64,000 bases of DNA, from NCBI GenBank assembly GCA_903772945.1, contig CAICTM010000079.1, positions 62,001 through 126,000 on the forward strand, in the 5' to 3' direction. This document shows positions 30,312-40,800 of this stretch, one piece after another (within the stretch, counting starts at the first letter, position 1; every line of letters begins with the position of its first letter). The position numbers and the translations under genes were made by a program. Source of the DNA: Seminavis robusta (Eukaryota; Bacillariophyta; Bacillariophyceae; Naviculales; Naviculaceae). Under the pieces are notes generated by a model. That model saw only the letters and a list, made by a program, of their open reading frames with translations, searched no databases and was not told the origin of the DNA.

Positions 30312-31978
30312 TTCGTTTGAATGGTATGATTGATGAGTTTTAGACCTCCCGAACAATGCAGTTGTGCACTCCGTCGAAGCTCTTGTGTCTGTTTCCCACT
30401 TTCAACACCTGTCAAATGTTCCTCGCTCGGTCCAATTGCCGTCGACCTTTCTCACATTGACAACTTTCTGGTGACCACGTAAGCCATTTTTTGGTTGAAG
30501 CTATCATGTGCGAATATCCTCAACCTTAGCCATCGGTCACAACCAGTCGCGCCAGAAATATCTTTTCCTTCAGTGTGTGTGTGTAGCAGTACTCTCCAGC
30601 CGACATGCAGGACGCGGCTCATGACAACTGCCATCGATCAACCCCACTCGCTCCCAGTATTTTTATTTGGCCATCAACCCCCAGAAGCGCATTTCTGATT
30701 GCCTCAGTGACCCGCTAGCTAGCTAGCTAGAGCTAAGAGGCCAGACTTATCTGGTGGTTTTTGTACTTTCAACAAAAGTAATTTCATAATCCAACGAAAC
30801 CTCTTTAGCCATCACTCTTTGATTCTTTAGAAGTTTCCAACAAGCCAATAGAATCTTCAGCGGGCACCAATTGGTTGGTTACTGGACAGGCTGACCTGCT
30901 CAAGTACAGGACCGTAAGTAGCTAGTGCATGCATCGAGCTAGACGATTTCAGAGTGACTGAAGTGTGCTCAGGAAACGCAGGGCTGTGTTACTGCCAAGC
31001 GGAACTTCAGTTTACCTGAAGTTAAAACTAATTAGAGCAGCTAGACTACCTGGCCTGCCATACAGTCATGATATCTGTTCGTACTGGTACCAAACAAGGG
31101 CCTCTCGATGCCGGTACGATGCCGTATCTTTTTGTCAAGGCTTTAGCACAAGGTAACTCACCTCTCCTTTGGTACCACAGTTGTACCACTGTACCAGTTT
31201 CGTCAACTACACTGTGTGTGTGAACTACCGGTACGGTGCGGTAGCTATTTAATTTACTTCAAGGAGAGCGAGGGAAGGGTCGCACGGGAAATGAAAGGCT
31301 GGTCAGCTACTCGGACGCTCGGACCGGCGCCGCTGTGAAATGAAGAACCTTCTCCCCGAACCAGCATACATGTACATGCACCACACCACTCCGAACCAGC
31401 AGCTCCGTCAAGTCAGTCTTCCGGAAACTCAAAATGCTCACTGTATTTGAAGAAGGCGTTTTGCCACCGTTACGTCATACTTAGAAGATCTCTTGCTCTG
31501 ATTATGTTTATCACACGTTGTGACGGCGAATCGTGTAAGTCTCCGGTTTTGGCGGGAAAATGAAGATGACAGTTCGTTCCGGATCAGGCTGCGTCCTCCT
31601 GGGTTTGCCTCCTTTGCCAACTCCCATTCCAACCAGACTCACTCAATGCCGATGCATTTATTTCAAAAGTGTAGCACTGTCATTTGTTTCAGTGATAGAG
31701 GTGCAGTAATAGGCGAACGATACTGGCTGTAGAGGTGCTTCCGCAGAAGGCAGATAGAGCTTTTATCAACAGTTTAGAGAGGCAGATTTCTTTTTGCTTC
31801 TTCTCACTGCATTGTTGGACTACTATTGGGGTACATTAGAAGAGCTATTTCAGGTATCAGCAGCTTCATTCAGTAGGCTTCGTGCTTGTCATCCTTCTTC
31901 CTTCCAGACTCGATTCCACAGTATTATCCTGTGGTTAACTAATAGCTACCCAAGGTAGAAAGAAAAAGAAGTCCTACC
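30312..31978. other. Intergenic region, about 1.7 kb
   Basis: No supported gene. A perfect GCTAGC-type repeat of 17 bp lies at 30714-30730. GGTACC/CCGGTACGG words cluster at 31080-31240. The end towards 31979 should contain the promoter of the large secreted repeat protein. Confidence 0.45.
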
Positions 31979-34900
31979 ATGAGATATACCCCAACAATCC
32001 TCCTTCCACTGCTCTCCCTGTGGCTGGCACCATGCTCTGTGAGCGGCCAAGGCATTCTTCGAAGGGAACATCAAAATCAGATCCGTAGAAGCTTGCGACA
32101 AGACCCCAAGAATCCCAAGAGATCCCCCAAAAGCCAACGACGCGAACTCCAACGGTTTGCGTCGGTGTGTACCGACGGTCCCACTGCCTTTTCCACATCC
32201 CTTTATGTCACCCTGATTGGTGATGGGACGCCCTTTGGGGAAGACGATTTGAATTCACTGCTACGAATGAGCCTCTCCGCCTTTAATCAAGCAGATGCCG
32301 CGAGTTGTGATTCTACCTATCGGACATTGACTTCCGTCAGTGTCAGCGATGTCTACTATACGCAAGGACTGGATTATATTCGATTGAGATATGATGTCAG
32401 TGGCTCCTGTGACGGATGTTTGCCCAATCAATTGGACTCGGGGATTGGACCCTTGTTTGGTAGGGCGGAAATGTTGGGACGAGGACGACGATCATTGACC
32501 GAGTTCCAACAACCACAGCAACAACAACAACAACAACAACAACAGCAATCCAAGCGACGTATCAAGGGAAGATCCAACAGGTCTCGGCGCTTAGGTAAAG
32601 ACGACAAGGGTGGAAAGGACAAGTCAGACGATGAGACGCCAGCCGGTACAAACCCGCAAGATCAAGGTCAGGGGCAAGCACAAGGTCAAGGTCAACCCAC
32701 ACAGGTCGTTTCGTATCAAGATCAAGATGGAGATGACGGTGATACGTCTTTTCCGGTCAACGGTGCGGGTGTTTGCGGTTGTGCCATGGGAACCACTGCC
32801 ATTGTCCTCCGAGGACCCACGCCATCCGAATTTGGACTGCAACTCAACACCATGATTGAAGCAGCTCGGGCCGCAAATACACTGTCGGGAGTCTCCCACG
32901 TCGAGGACCTCTTTGAAGCGGGGGTTCCGGGGCAGAGTACCGTCTTGCCATCGGTCCAGGCTCGACAAGTGGCTGCCTCTTGTGCTGCTCCTGGTAATCA
33001 AGGCAATTTCAGGACCACGCTTTGGGTGGAAGTGATACCAATTAACCAAGCCGTCCTTGACCTTCAGGAACCAGAAAAGCTGCCTCTAGAAGTCGCAATA
33101 CTAGAAAGCTACAACGAAATGAATCTGGTGAGCTGTGACCTACCCTTCTTTCGGACGCTCTCAAGTGTGACCCATCAGGAGTCTCGGCGCTCTGGAGACA
33201 AGCTACAAATGAGATTTGATGTCACCGGCAAATGTGTCACCTGCAATCCCACTCAAGTTACTCTGTTTGATGATACCATGACCAATACCGTTGATGTTGT
33301 CAGCCTTGGCCGGTCGTCGTACTCGGTATTCAACGTAACGGGCTTTCGGCCCCCGTCACAATCGCTGTTGGTGTCGGAAATTGAACGGTTGCAACAAGCA
33401 CAAGCAGGGCCCACCACGATTTTTCGGGACACCGACGCTTCCTGTTCGTGCCCCCTCAATACAGATAACCTACCTCTCAGACCACCAACCACGGTAGAGT
33501 TCACGCAAATCTTGCAAACCACAGTCAATACTCTGAGAAGTTCAAATTACATCACCAGCTTTCAGACAGTTGTCCGGACGAAAGAGATTGAAATGGATGC
33601 TGTTTGTAGCGCAGAACCACAGACTTTTGTTTCTACTGTCCTTGTGGACTTTGACGGCCGACCAGACTTGTTGGGTGGTTCTGAAGTGAAGACTCTTGAA
33701 GGTGGCTTCATGGACACCTACAATAGTTTGATTTTTGAGTCATGTGACCAATACTATCGCTCCATTTTGAGAGTACGGTTGATCCCCGGGGTCTCGCGTC
33801 GACGAAAAAAACGTTCCCTGCAAGCCACGTCGGTTGGAAATGCTGCCAATTCCAGTGACATTCCAGATTTGCAAAGCGAGGCTCCTTCAGTGTACATGGT
33901 GACCGGTAGCTGTCGTGGCTGCCCCGTATCTCCAACAGGAACATTCAGTCTTGTCGATGATGCCTTTCGATTTCGCAAGCTCATGGAAGGAGCTGACGAT
34001 GCAGAGGTCATGGTGCCATTCTACTCGTACGGTTCAATCGCTGAAGCCATTAAAGGCTTTATGAGTGTTGGAACAACCGAAACTTCTGGCGAAGATTGCG
34101 CCGGCAAAACACAGCGACACTTGCAAGAATGCGTTTGTGCTCCTGGAACGACAGCGGATGTACCCTTTGCTCCTCAAGCCAACGACTTCAGACTCCAGTA
34201 TAATGACGAAATTCGGAGGTATAACGAAGAAGGTACCGTCGTCAACGTCCAGGGAGTCGAAGCTTTGTTGGAAATTCCGCCGGGTCTTGTGTCAGTGGGC
34301 TTTTCCATCTTCTATGGGACCCTGGAACGAGTTGGCAATGCGACTCGGGAGGATTACCCCCAACTTTTGGCCACCACAACTGCTTTCTACCGAAACAGTT
34401 TGAAAAGTTACTACAAAGATCAGGACCTTTCCCTTCGAGCTGTCAATGTCGCCTGGAATGCATCTACACCTAGACAGGATTTGAATATGCTGCGGGTAGA
34501 TTTTACTGCAGAGTTGATCTTTGAAGATTCTCCCAATATACCGACACCCGAGCAAGTTTCGTTCGTCATGGAGCAGCTGAACTACGTGGACTACATCACA
34601 CAACATGTCTGGACGCTAAATGCTCAAAACAGCATATTCCGAAACTCGCACAGTGTCCGATTCGCCGGAAGCGAGGCAGTGTTGGTGAAATCGAGAATGC
34701 TATTCACGGTAGGAAGCGATCGTTCCGGTGCAGACCCAAATATCGACGATCGAGATGGCTTGACGCAGCAAGTCAATCGCTTCTTCCTCGACTCATTGAG
34801 GCTTGCCGGGTTCCGAGTGTTATCGGTTAATGCACACATTCATGCCGAAGATATTGAGATCATTCAGATTGGATCGGTTCAGGTCAACTTTGATGCGGCC

Positions 34901-35065
34901 GTCGTTTTCTCGAAAGAGGCGCCGATTCCATCTGAGGAAGAAGTGACTAGAGCAATCCAGTCCTTAGATTTGGAAGTGCTAAGGACTCAATACCTTGGAT
35001 CAGGAGGGCCATTGGGAACGTCTGTTTTCAGCGACCCCTTTGCAGTTGTCTTCGTCTGGCCTTGA
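31979..35065 (+). CDS. Large secreted repeat protein with paired Cys domains, function unknown
   Basis: Single exon, 1028 residues, starting with a signal peptide (RYTPTILLPLLSLWLAPCSV). I see a two-part module repeated at least three times. Part A (about 62-148, 332-422, 541-648) begins with a Cys, has a central SCD and ends in G-x-C-x-x-C (GSCDGC, GKCVTC, GSCRGC). Part B (about 265-330, 488-540, 717-765) begins with C-x-C (CGCAMGTT, CSCPLNTD, CVCAPGTT) and is followed by a short EF-containing helix. Two more A-like units without cysteines follow to the end (about 770-1028). A Gln run and a basic, Gly/Gln-rich linker separate the first A and B. I do not recognise the family; a cell-wall or adhesive role would be a guess. 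Confidence 0.85.
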   Translation: MRYTPTILLPLLSLWLAPCSVSGQGILRREHQNQIRRSLRQDPKNPKRSPKSQRRELQRFASVCTDGPTAFSTSLYVTLIGDGTPFGEDDLNSLLRMSLSAFNQADAASCDSTYRTLTSVSVSDVYYTQGLDYIRLRYDVSGSCDGCLPNQLDSGIGPLFGRAEMLGRGRRSLTEFQQPQQQQQQQQQQQSKRRIKGRSNRSRRLGKDDKGGKDKSDDETPAGTNPQDQGQGQAQGQGQPTQVVSYQDQDGDDGDTSFPVNGAGVCGCAMGTTAIVLRGPTPSEFGLQLNTMIEAARAANTLSGVSHVEDLFEAGVPGQSTVLPSVQARQVAASCAAPGNQGNFRTTLWVEVIPINQAVLDLQEPEKLPLEVAILESYNEMNLVSCDLPFFRTLSSVTHQESRRSGDKLQMRFDVTGKCVTCNPTQVTLFDDTMTNTVDVVSLGRSSYSVFNVTGFRPPSQSLLVSEIERLQQAQAGPTTIFRDTDASCSCPLNTDNLPLRPPTTVEFTQILQTTVNTLRSSNYITSFQTVVRTKEIEMDAVCSAEPQTFVSTVLVDFDGRPDLLGGSEVKTLEGGFMDTYNSLIFESCDQYYRSILRVRLIPGVSRRRKKRSLQATSVGNAANSSDIPDLQSEAPSVYMVTGSCRGCPVSPTGTFSLVDDAFRFRKLMEGADDAEVMVPFYSYGSIAEAIKGFMSVGTTETSGEDCAGKTQRHLQECVCAPGTTADVPFAPQANDFRLQYNDEIRRYNEEGTVVNVQGVEALLEIPPGLVSVGFSIFYGTLERVGNATREDYPQLLATTTAFYRNSLKSYYKDQDLSLRAVNVAWNASTPRQDLNMLRVDFTAELIFEDSPNIPTPEQVSFVMEQLNYVDYITQHVWTLNAQNSIFRNSHSVRFAGSEAVLVKSRMLFTVGSDRSGADPNIDDRDGLTQQVNRFFLDSLRLAGFRVLSVNAHIHAEDIEIIQIGSVQVNFDAAVVFSKEAPIPSEEEVTRAIQSLDLEVLRTQYLGSGGPLGTSVFSDPFAVVFVWP

Positions 35066-35763
35066 GCGAAAGCTTGACTTGGAAAGGGGGCGTTTGTGAA
35101 GAGGGCTGATCATTAGTGCAGGATGTATGTTAACTGTACTGTTTGTATGCGACAAAGTTTCTGAGTTTTTGTTTGTTAGTTGGTCATCAGAGCCACTTTT
35201 TAACGATAAGATTAGCGCCATTTTGACCACAAAGGAAGGAAACGTTGTAGGCAGGCAAAACAAACTCCTGGTGCGCCCTTCGACGAGGAAACAAGACGAG
35301 GTGGATAACCAAGCCAGTTCCTCCTGAAGACCACATCACATGCACCATGGAAATCAAACCCCAGGTGTTGAAGTGGGGGTCACCAGTCCCAGCTCCATCA
35401 GTTATTTCTTCACAAGGTGTGAGGATCAAATCCCAATAATGAAGTGTGCCTGTATCACCATTACCATCATCATTTGTCCAGTAACCTCCCAAAGTGTAGC
35501 CTTGTTCTGACCGAACAGCTGCTAGTCCATCTTGATCACAAGAGCCATCCCGCTTCTTCTTTGCCTAAGCCTGCCGCTGGCTTCGGTAGATAACTTCCCT
35601 ACTCCCTACTCTGAACCCCTGGTTTGTAATCAGCTAGCAATTTTACACACGTTTTTTAGACTACAGACAATAGAGTTCACTTCACAGGTTCAAACAGCTC
35701 TTTCATGCCCAGCCGCATGGCGCAGCCGAGATTGCATCAATACAGTAGATACTTGGGTTTCTC
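35066..35763. other. Intergenic region containing a decayed domain fragment
   Basis: No intact gene. The minus-strand relic at about 35187-35495 is listed separately; the rest shows nothing recognisable. Confidence 0.45.
35187..35495 (-). pseudogene. Relic of a GDPHF/vWD-like domain
   Basis: On the minus strand one frame reads GAGTGDPHFNTWG and the next frame continues FDFHGACDVVFRRN. Together these match the GDPHF-x-TW...FDFHG-x-CD pattern of von Willebrand D-like domains in secreted proteins. The frame change between the two halves and the absence of a start or flanking exons mark it as a fragment. It belongs to a host gene family, not to a mobile element, as far as I can see. Confidence 0.6.
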
Positions 35764-36342
35764 TCAAAGGTACATAACTTGCTGCTCACGTCGCCGAGGA
35801 CAGCATACTTCAAAGAGACAGAGGCCACAACCGACGTCGCAGCAATCATAGCCAGCCACGTTCAGATCTCGATCGTCACGACAGCAGCACTCAAAGCAGC
35901 AAGCGGCCCAAAGGAGATTTCGTCCCGCATACGAACATTTAGCCCTGCTCGGTGAATACCTCCTGGGGTTAATTTGATATTCAGGGTTGAAGGGTGGGGG
36001 AAGGTTTTGGGAATTGCAGCAGACTGCTTCATCCTTGACAACTGTGTAGCCACGGCGACGTGGATCGTTGCAACAGCGACAGAACAGGTAGTAGAATAGG
36101 CAACGAAGGATGTTCACAAGGATGCAAAGCAAAACCCAAAGAATCAACAAGAGCAAAATCACAGCGACTGGATCCATATTCTTGACATCGTCCCAATCTC
36201 GGGGCAAAGCGTCCTTGATATCACTCAAGTCTTTGGACAAGAGATCTGATAGCTCAGAGTCGTCCGAAAGGAAGCGGGAGGGTGTACCGGTATGAGAACC
36301 ACGGAGGGACGAAGAAGGAATATTGTCAGAGAGGCCATCCAT
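35764..36342 (-). CDS. Small Cys-rich single-span membrane protein
   Basis: Single exon, 192 residues. An acidic Ser-rich N-terminus (residues 1-55) is followed by one strong membrane segment (PVAVILLLLILWVLLCILVN, about 58-77). The C-terminal half is dense in cysteines in clusters (CRCC, CCFECCC, YDCCDVGCGLCLFEVCC) with basic residues between them. Cys-rich tails next to a membrane span may be palmitoylated or bind metal; neither is shown. I do not recognise a family. It is convergent with the large secreted repeat protein about 700 bp away. Confidence 0.65.
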   Translation of the reverse strand: MDGLSDNIPSSSLRGSHTGTPSRFLSDDSELSDLLSKDLSDIKDALPRDWDDVKNMDPVAVILLLLILWVLLCILVNILRCLFYYLFCRCCNDPRRRGYTVVKDEAVCCNSQNLPPPFNPEYQINPRRYSPSRAKCSYAGRNLLWAACCFECCCRDDRDLNVAGYDCCDVGCGLCLFEVCCPRRREQQVMYL

Positions 36343-36769
36343 GATCGTTTTTTTATAGGGGAGGGTGTGTGATTTTCAGAGGCAAAGATGAAAAATATGA
36401 GACGATCACTGTCAAACATACTAGTAGCTGGTTTGCTTTCGGCTTAGTTTCCATTGAAACGTCCATTTGTGGTGTGGGACCTGGTACAGTCGTAGTACAT
36501 GTACATGTAGTTTGAACGCAACTTCGATGCGATTGTTGTGGTTTGCTCTCTGCCCTTCAGGATCTCTGTGGAACAGCCCAAAAGAACAAAAGAACAAAAG
36601 AAACTCTACCCCTACTACAAGTGTACTGTCCAAAGGGATTTGTCCGTGCATGTACGGTCAGCAGTAAACCATACCCCAAGTTGGTACTAAGTTCTTCTAA
36701 GTAATTTCACTGGGACTCTTGACAGTTACATTAATTAGACAAACCGTAAATCATCTAAACTTGCATGTA
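36343..36769. other. Intergenic region before the transposon block
   Basis: No gene seen. Contains a self-complementary ACATGTACATGT near 36496-36508. It ends at the TA dinucleotide that borders the inverted repeat of the DNA transposon. Confidence 0.45.
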
Positions 36770-36793
36770 CAGTCTACTCGCTCTATTATTTAT
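36770..36793. repeat. Left terminal inverted repeat of the pogo/Tigger element
   Basis: CAGTCTACTCGCTCTATTAT and following AT-rich bases, preceded by TA. Pairs with 46243-46266. Confidence 0.88.
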
Positions 36794-36847
36794 GGGGGGG
36801 GATTGCGGATTTCGATAAATATATTAGAGAGAATAAATATAAGGCTT

Positions 36848-37576
36848 TCAAGGGCCGGTTCCACTAGTAAAGTATGAATGGATAGAGCCGTCGCGTTTAC
36901 ATTTGCCTGCCCTAGCAGCCCTAGCCAAATTCAATGCCCTAGCAAACATGTCAAGATGCACAGTGGCTGCCTGGTTGATACCCAAAGCAGAGGCACTTTC
37001 GGATAGCTTATTGAGTGCTTCTTCAGCTTCCGCAAATGAGGCAAACACATCGGCTGGTTCGGGATCATCCTCCATTTGTTCCGGTTCCTCGTCATCAATC
37101 ACAGCCAGTTCCGCTTCTGTTGTTTAACAGCAGTTTCCTCTTCTGTTGTTTCGACTTCCAGCGCTTCAATCTCTTGTCGATGGTTGCACTAATGACTTCG
37201 GGCTCATCCTCGACATCGATCCAATTCTCCGCCATTTGCATCACATCTCCCCAGAGTAGAGATCGTAATCAGCCGCAAAGGATCCTTGCAATGCAATTGC
37301 ATTCCTTGCAACATCCACCTCAGTTTCTTTGGCTTTAACTTGGAGAGCACTCATGAGGTTGCACAAGTCATCAGAATCCTGCTTTGCTCATACCTTTTCC
37401 TTCATAGGGATTGAAGGCCGACCCAATGTCAACATTGATGTCTGTTTCCATGGCGATGGGAAGGATGCAGCCTTTCTCCAGCATCGTCTGATACCATCTT
37501 CCTTTGCATAGCGACCGTCTTTGTTCCAAATTTCATTCAAAATGTCCATTGCATCAAGAAGATGAGCCTTGCCTCC
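36848..37576 (-). pseudogene. C-terminal part of pogo/Tigger transposase
   Basis: Downstream part of the transposase, reading on the minus strand from the retroelement border. It contains LLDAMDILNEIWN and GIRRCWRKA, which match the conserved tail region after the DDE domain (a helix ending in W-N, then IRxCFxKA). It runs on through an acidic stretch and ends with GSIHSYFTSGTGP at 36848. At least two frame changes separate the readable parts. The segment that should hold the third catalytic Asp is not found on either side of the insertion. Confidence 0.75.
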
Positions 37577-37809
37577 TGTTGGGGAAACATACCTGTACAC
37601 CTCTTTACTATTGACTCGTGATTAATCATCTAGTCCGGTTCGCATGTAAATCATCATGCAAGGAACCAAGGAGTTTTAGTCTAAAGTGTTACGGGGTCCT
37701 TATATCCAATTCAATCACAAGAATTGCTATGCACCACCAGAAAATCCTCACTTTTGCTTTTCAGCTTAATCTAAAACCAAATTACTCCCCAATAAGCTGC
37801 AGTATTACT
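37577..37809 (+). repeat. 5' LTR of the copia element
   Basis: Begins TGTTGGGGAAACATACC and ends near AGCTGCAGTATTAC. Shares nearly all of its length with 44544-44769. Confidence 0.85.
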
Positions 37810-40800
37810 AGAAACAAACATGAAGCAAAAGCCCATCTCGAGTTACTACTACCGATCTCGAGATCGATATCAAGGTAAACCATATCAAGATAAAAAATGA
37901 TAGTTAATAGTGTACTTGAGCAAATTGATGAGTTAACACCTGGCAACAGAGAGAGGTGCACAGAATCAGGCTTCTTAGCTACAATATCAGAGCATCGAAA
38001 GCCTCTAACACGAAAGAGGTGCGCGGGAAGAAAATCCCATTTTCAGTCACAGGTACGAGTACGGAACATCGTCTAACAGTTTCCGGCCGGACACTTGGAA
38101 GCAACAACGTACACGTACAGATCAAGCGAAGAAAATGAAAAGGTTTCCAGCTGACGCATCGCGAACGGGCTCTTATCCAGTGAGATATCGTCATCCGCGA
38201 GAAATCAGGGGTTCGATACGTCACATCACGGCGAGCGAAAGCCAACAGTTGACGATCTACCTATCGACTGTTGTGGACGTTGCAAGGCATCAAACCAATA
38301 GAGAGGAAGTTGCGCAACACAACGACAGAACTGTGGCTACTCTTGGAAGCGTCTAACTCCCGATTTTGAGTCAGATCGGTTGATTCGAGTATTCCCTGCT
38401 ATTGTGACGTGAAACACAAGATCCCCGGTAACAACTCGGAGCTTTGAATCTCCACACGATAGCTGTTCCAGACACTGTAACTCACTCAGTGCACTCATCC
38501 AACATCAATACAAGGTCCTGCAGAAAGAAAGCAGAGACAGGAGACCGACAGAGGAAGTTCGCTACTACCCAAGGCTCCACACAAGAACAAAAACCACGAG
38601 TTCCTCTGGAATTACGTGAGCTGTGGAATCCAACAGAGGCTATCCAGCCACACCAAGGTGCACCCAAGAGTGACCAAAAAGATGGCTATCCAGCCAACAA
38701 GGAAGCTTTTAAGGCACTTTAACAAGGTTAGTGCCCGTCTGTGAGATCCTTCCTGCAGGAGTATCCACACAAGAGCACAAGCTAGTTCCAAGGAACAAGG
38801 AAGCACAAGAGTGCATTACCACACCAACAAGACCATGAGATTTCAAGGAAGAGTTGGTCGTGGTGGAGGAAGATACCCTTCTTGGGGGGGTAGGGGTTCA
38901 ATTCCTCAGGAAAAAGCCATCAAGGAAGAGGCAACAGCTACAGGAACCAGAACAAGAGTCCCAAGCGTCAGTTCCTCTTCAAACCAAATGGACAGGCTGA
39001 ACCAGGTATTATCCTTTTGAGGAGACCCGGACACACATTGTCCAGGAACTAAGGATCAAGCCTGAGTGGAATGATGTGCCACTGGCTTCAATGGCCATTG
39101 AGACCATGACAAGTCAGGCACCTACCCAGCCGACCAAGCCAACACTCCAGACATCACTTTCTGATCCCAAAGCCCAAGAGTACGATGCTTTGGAACTTAG
39201 CGAGTACAAGGCAAAGCAATCCATCTATGACAAGTCGACTCGACCCTATGAGAACATTCTCAAGACAGGTGCAAACACCATCCAGGTGACATACTGTACC
39301 GACGCCATGAAGTCCAAGCTTCGCGGTCTAGGAGACTACGAGGATGCAGTCAAGTTGGATCCCATTGAGGTGCTCAAGAGGATCAGATTGATAGTGATGC
39401 AAGGCTCAAACAAAGAGTTCCCATTGCTTCAATACATCAAGACCATCCAACTTGGCTTGTTCCCAAAGCAATGAGACCATGACAGAGTTGAATTCTACTT
39501 GAGAAAAGGTCTACAGCGACGTTGATCAAGTGTATTACCTGGTCGGAACAGAGGTCATTGATGTCAGGACTATCGGTTTTGCTGAATACAATGCCGCACC
39601 AGATCACGACGCACAAGAAAAGATACTAGTAACGGAAAGGGCTAGGTTGAAAGCACACGTGGCCTACCATGGACTAAAAGAAGGAAGAAATGGAGATTAC
39701 CAGAAGACTGTTGAGGCAGGCCTATGCCGATGACGGTACCATCCACCCCCCCCCCCTATTCCCTGATACCCTTGATCATCTAAGAGAGACGCTGTCCAAT
39801 GACAGATTCAAACCCAGCAAGGAATGGCTGGACCAAAGGAAGGCCAAGGACCGGAAGCCATATTCCAATCCCAAGCCACCTCCTTTTGATCCCAAGAAGA
39901 TGAAGGAAGGGCTCCCAGCTGCTGTCTTCTATCAGCAGTCCCAGCCAGGCGAAGCCTGCTACTGTTGTGGGAAGCCCAGATCACAAACTTCCACAGTGCA
40001 AGGTGAAGGCCAAGATTCCCAAGCCCGAGTGGGCAATCAACAAATTCAATGGCATGAAGAAATCCTTCATGCCGCAGTACCATCAACATCAGATGCAGCT
40101 GCTCCAAGGAGTGCCTACCACAGTGGTAACGGCGCCAGCTCCAGCTCCAGCTGGAGACTCTTCGAGCAGGAGTGGATTCAGTGGAGTCCCTCCACCTCCT
40201 ACGAGCCAGTCGAACTTTCAACAGTTCCCCATGTCAAGCCAAGCCTCCAGGCCAGCGCGGCAGGGTCACTACAGTTCCATTTTCAGCACCATCAAGTCGA
40301 TGGAGTCCCGCCCCTGATGGGCAGAGATGATTCAACCACCGACAGTGAGCTGGAAGCTTCCATTGACTGGGGTAGCATTCGCTACCGATTTCCTTGGAGG
40401 CATCCCACTTTATGCAGAAGAGTGGAGGCATGATGAGACATCATCCGAAGAAAGCTATCACTCCGGCTACGGCCATGATCAGCTTGCTGAGGGAGGTCCT
40501 GACGGTGTGAGCATCGGATCCGACCTCATCCTCCAGAGGTACAATGATACACATAATATAATTGTCAGTCGTTCTGCCCACCCTGACACCGTCTTCAACA
40601 CAGATCCATTCGAAGGAGTCATCTCTCGGAGTGGTCAAGACGATGATCAGAGCTGCTGTTCCGACTACAGCTCGGATACAGAGAATGAATTTCGTTGCTT
40701 GTACCGTGGACCCAGCCGGCGTCAACGGGAGAATCAGCGAGGCAACTGTTATGAAGATTTCCAAGACCAAGACTCACTCTCAGTCGAAGAACAGCACCAT

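Noticed and set aside
38200-38225. GGGGTTCGATACG resembling a tRNA T-arm
   Set aside because: No D-arm, anticodon arm or acceptor pairing around it; it lies in the leader of the retroelement.
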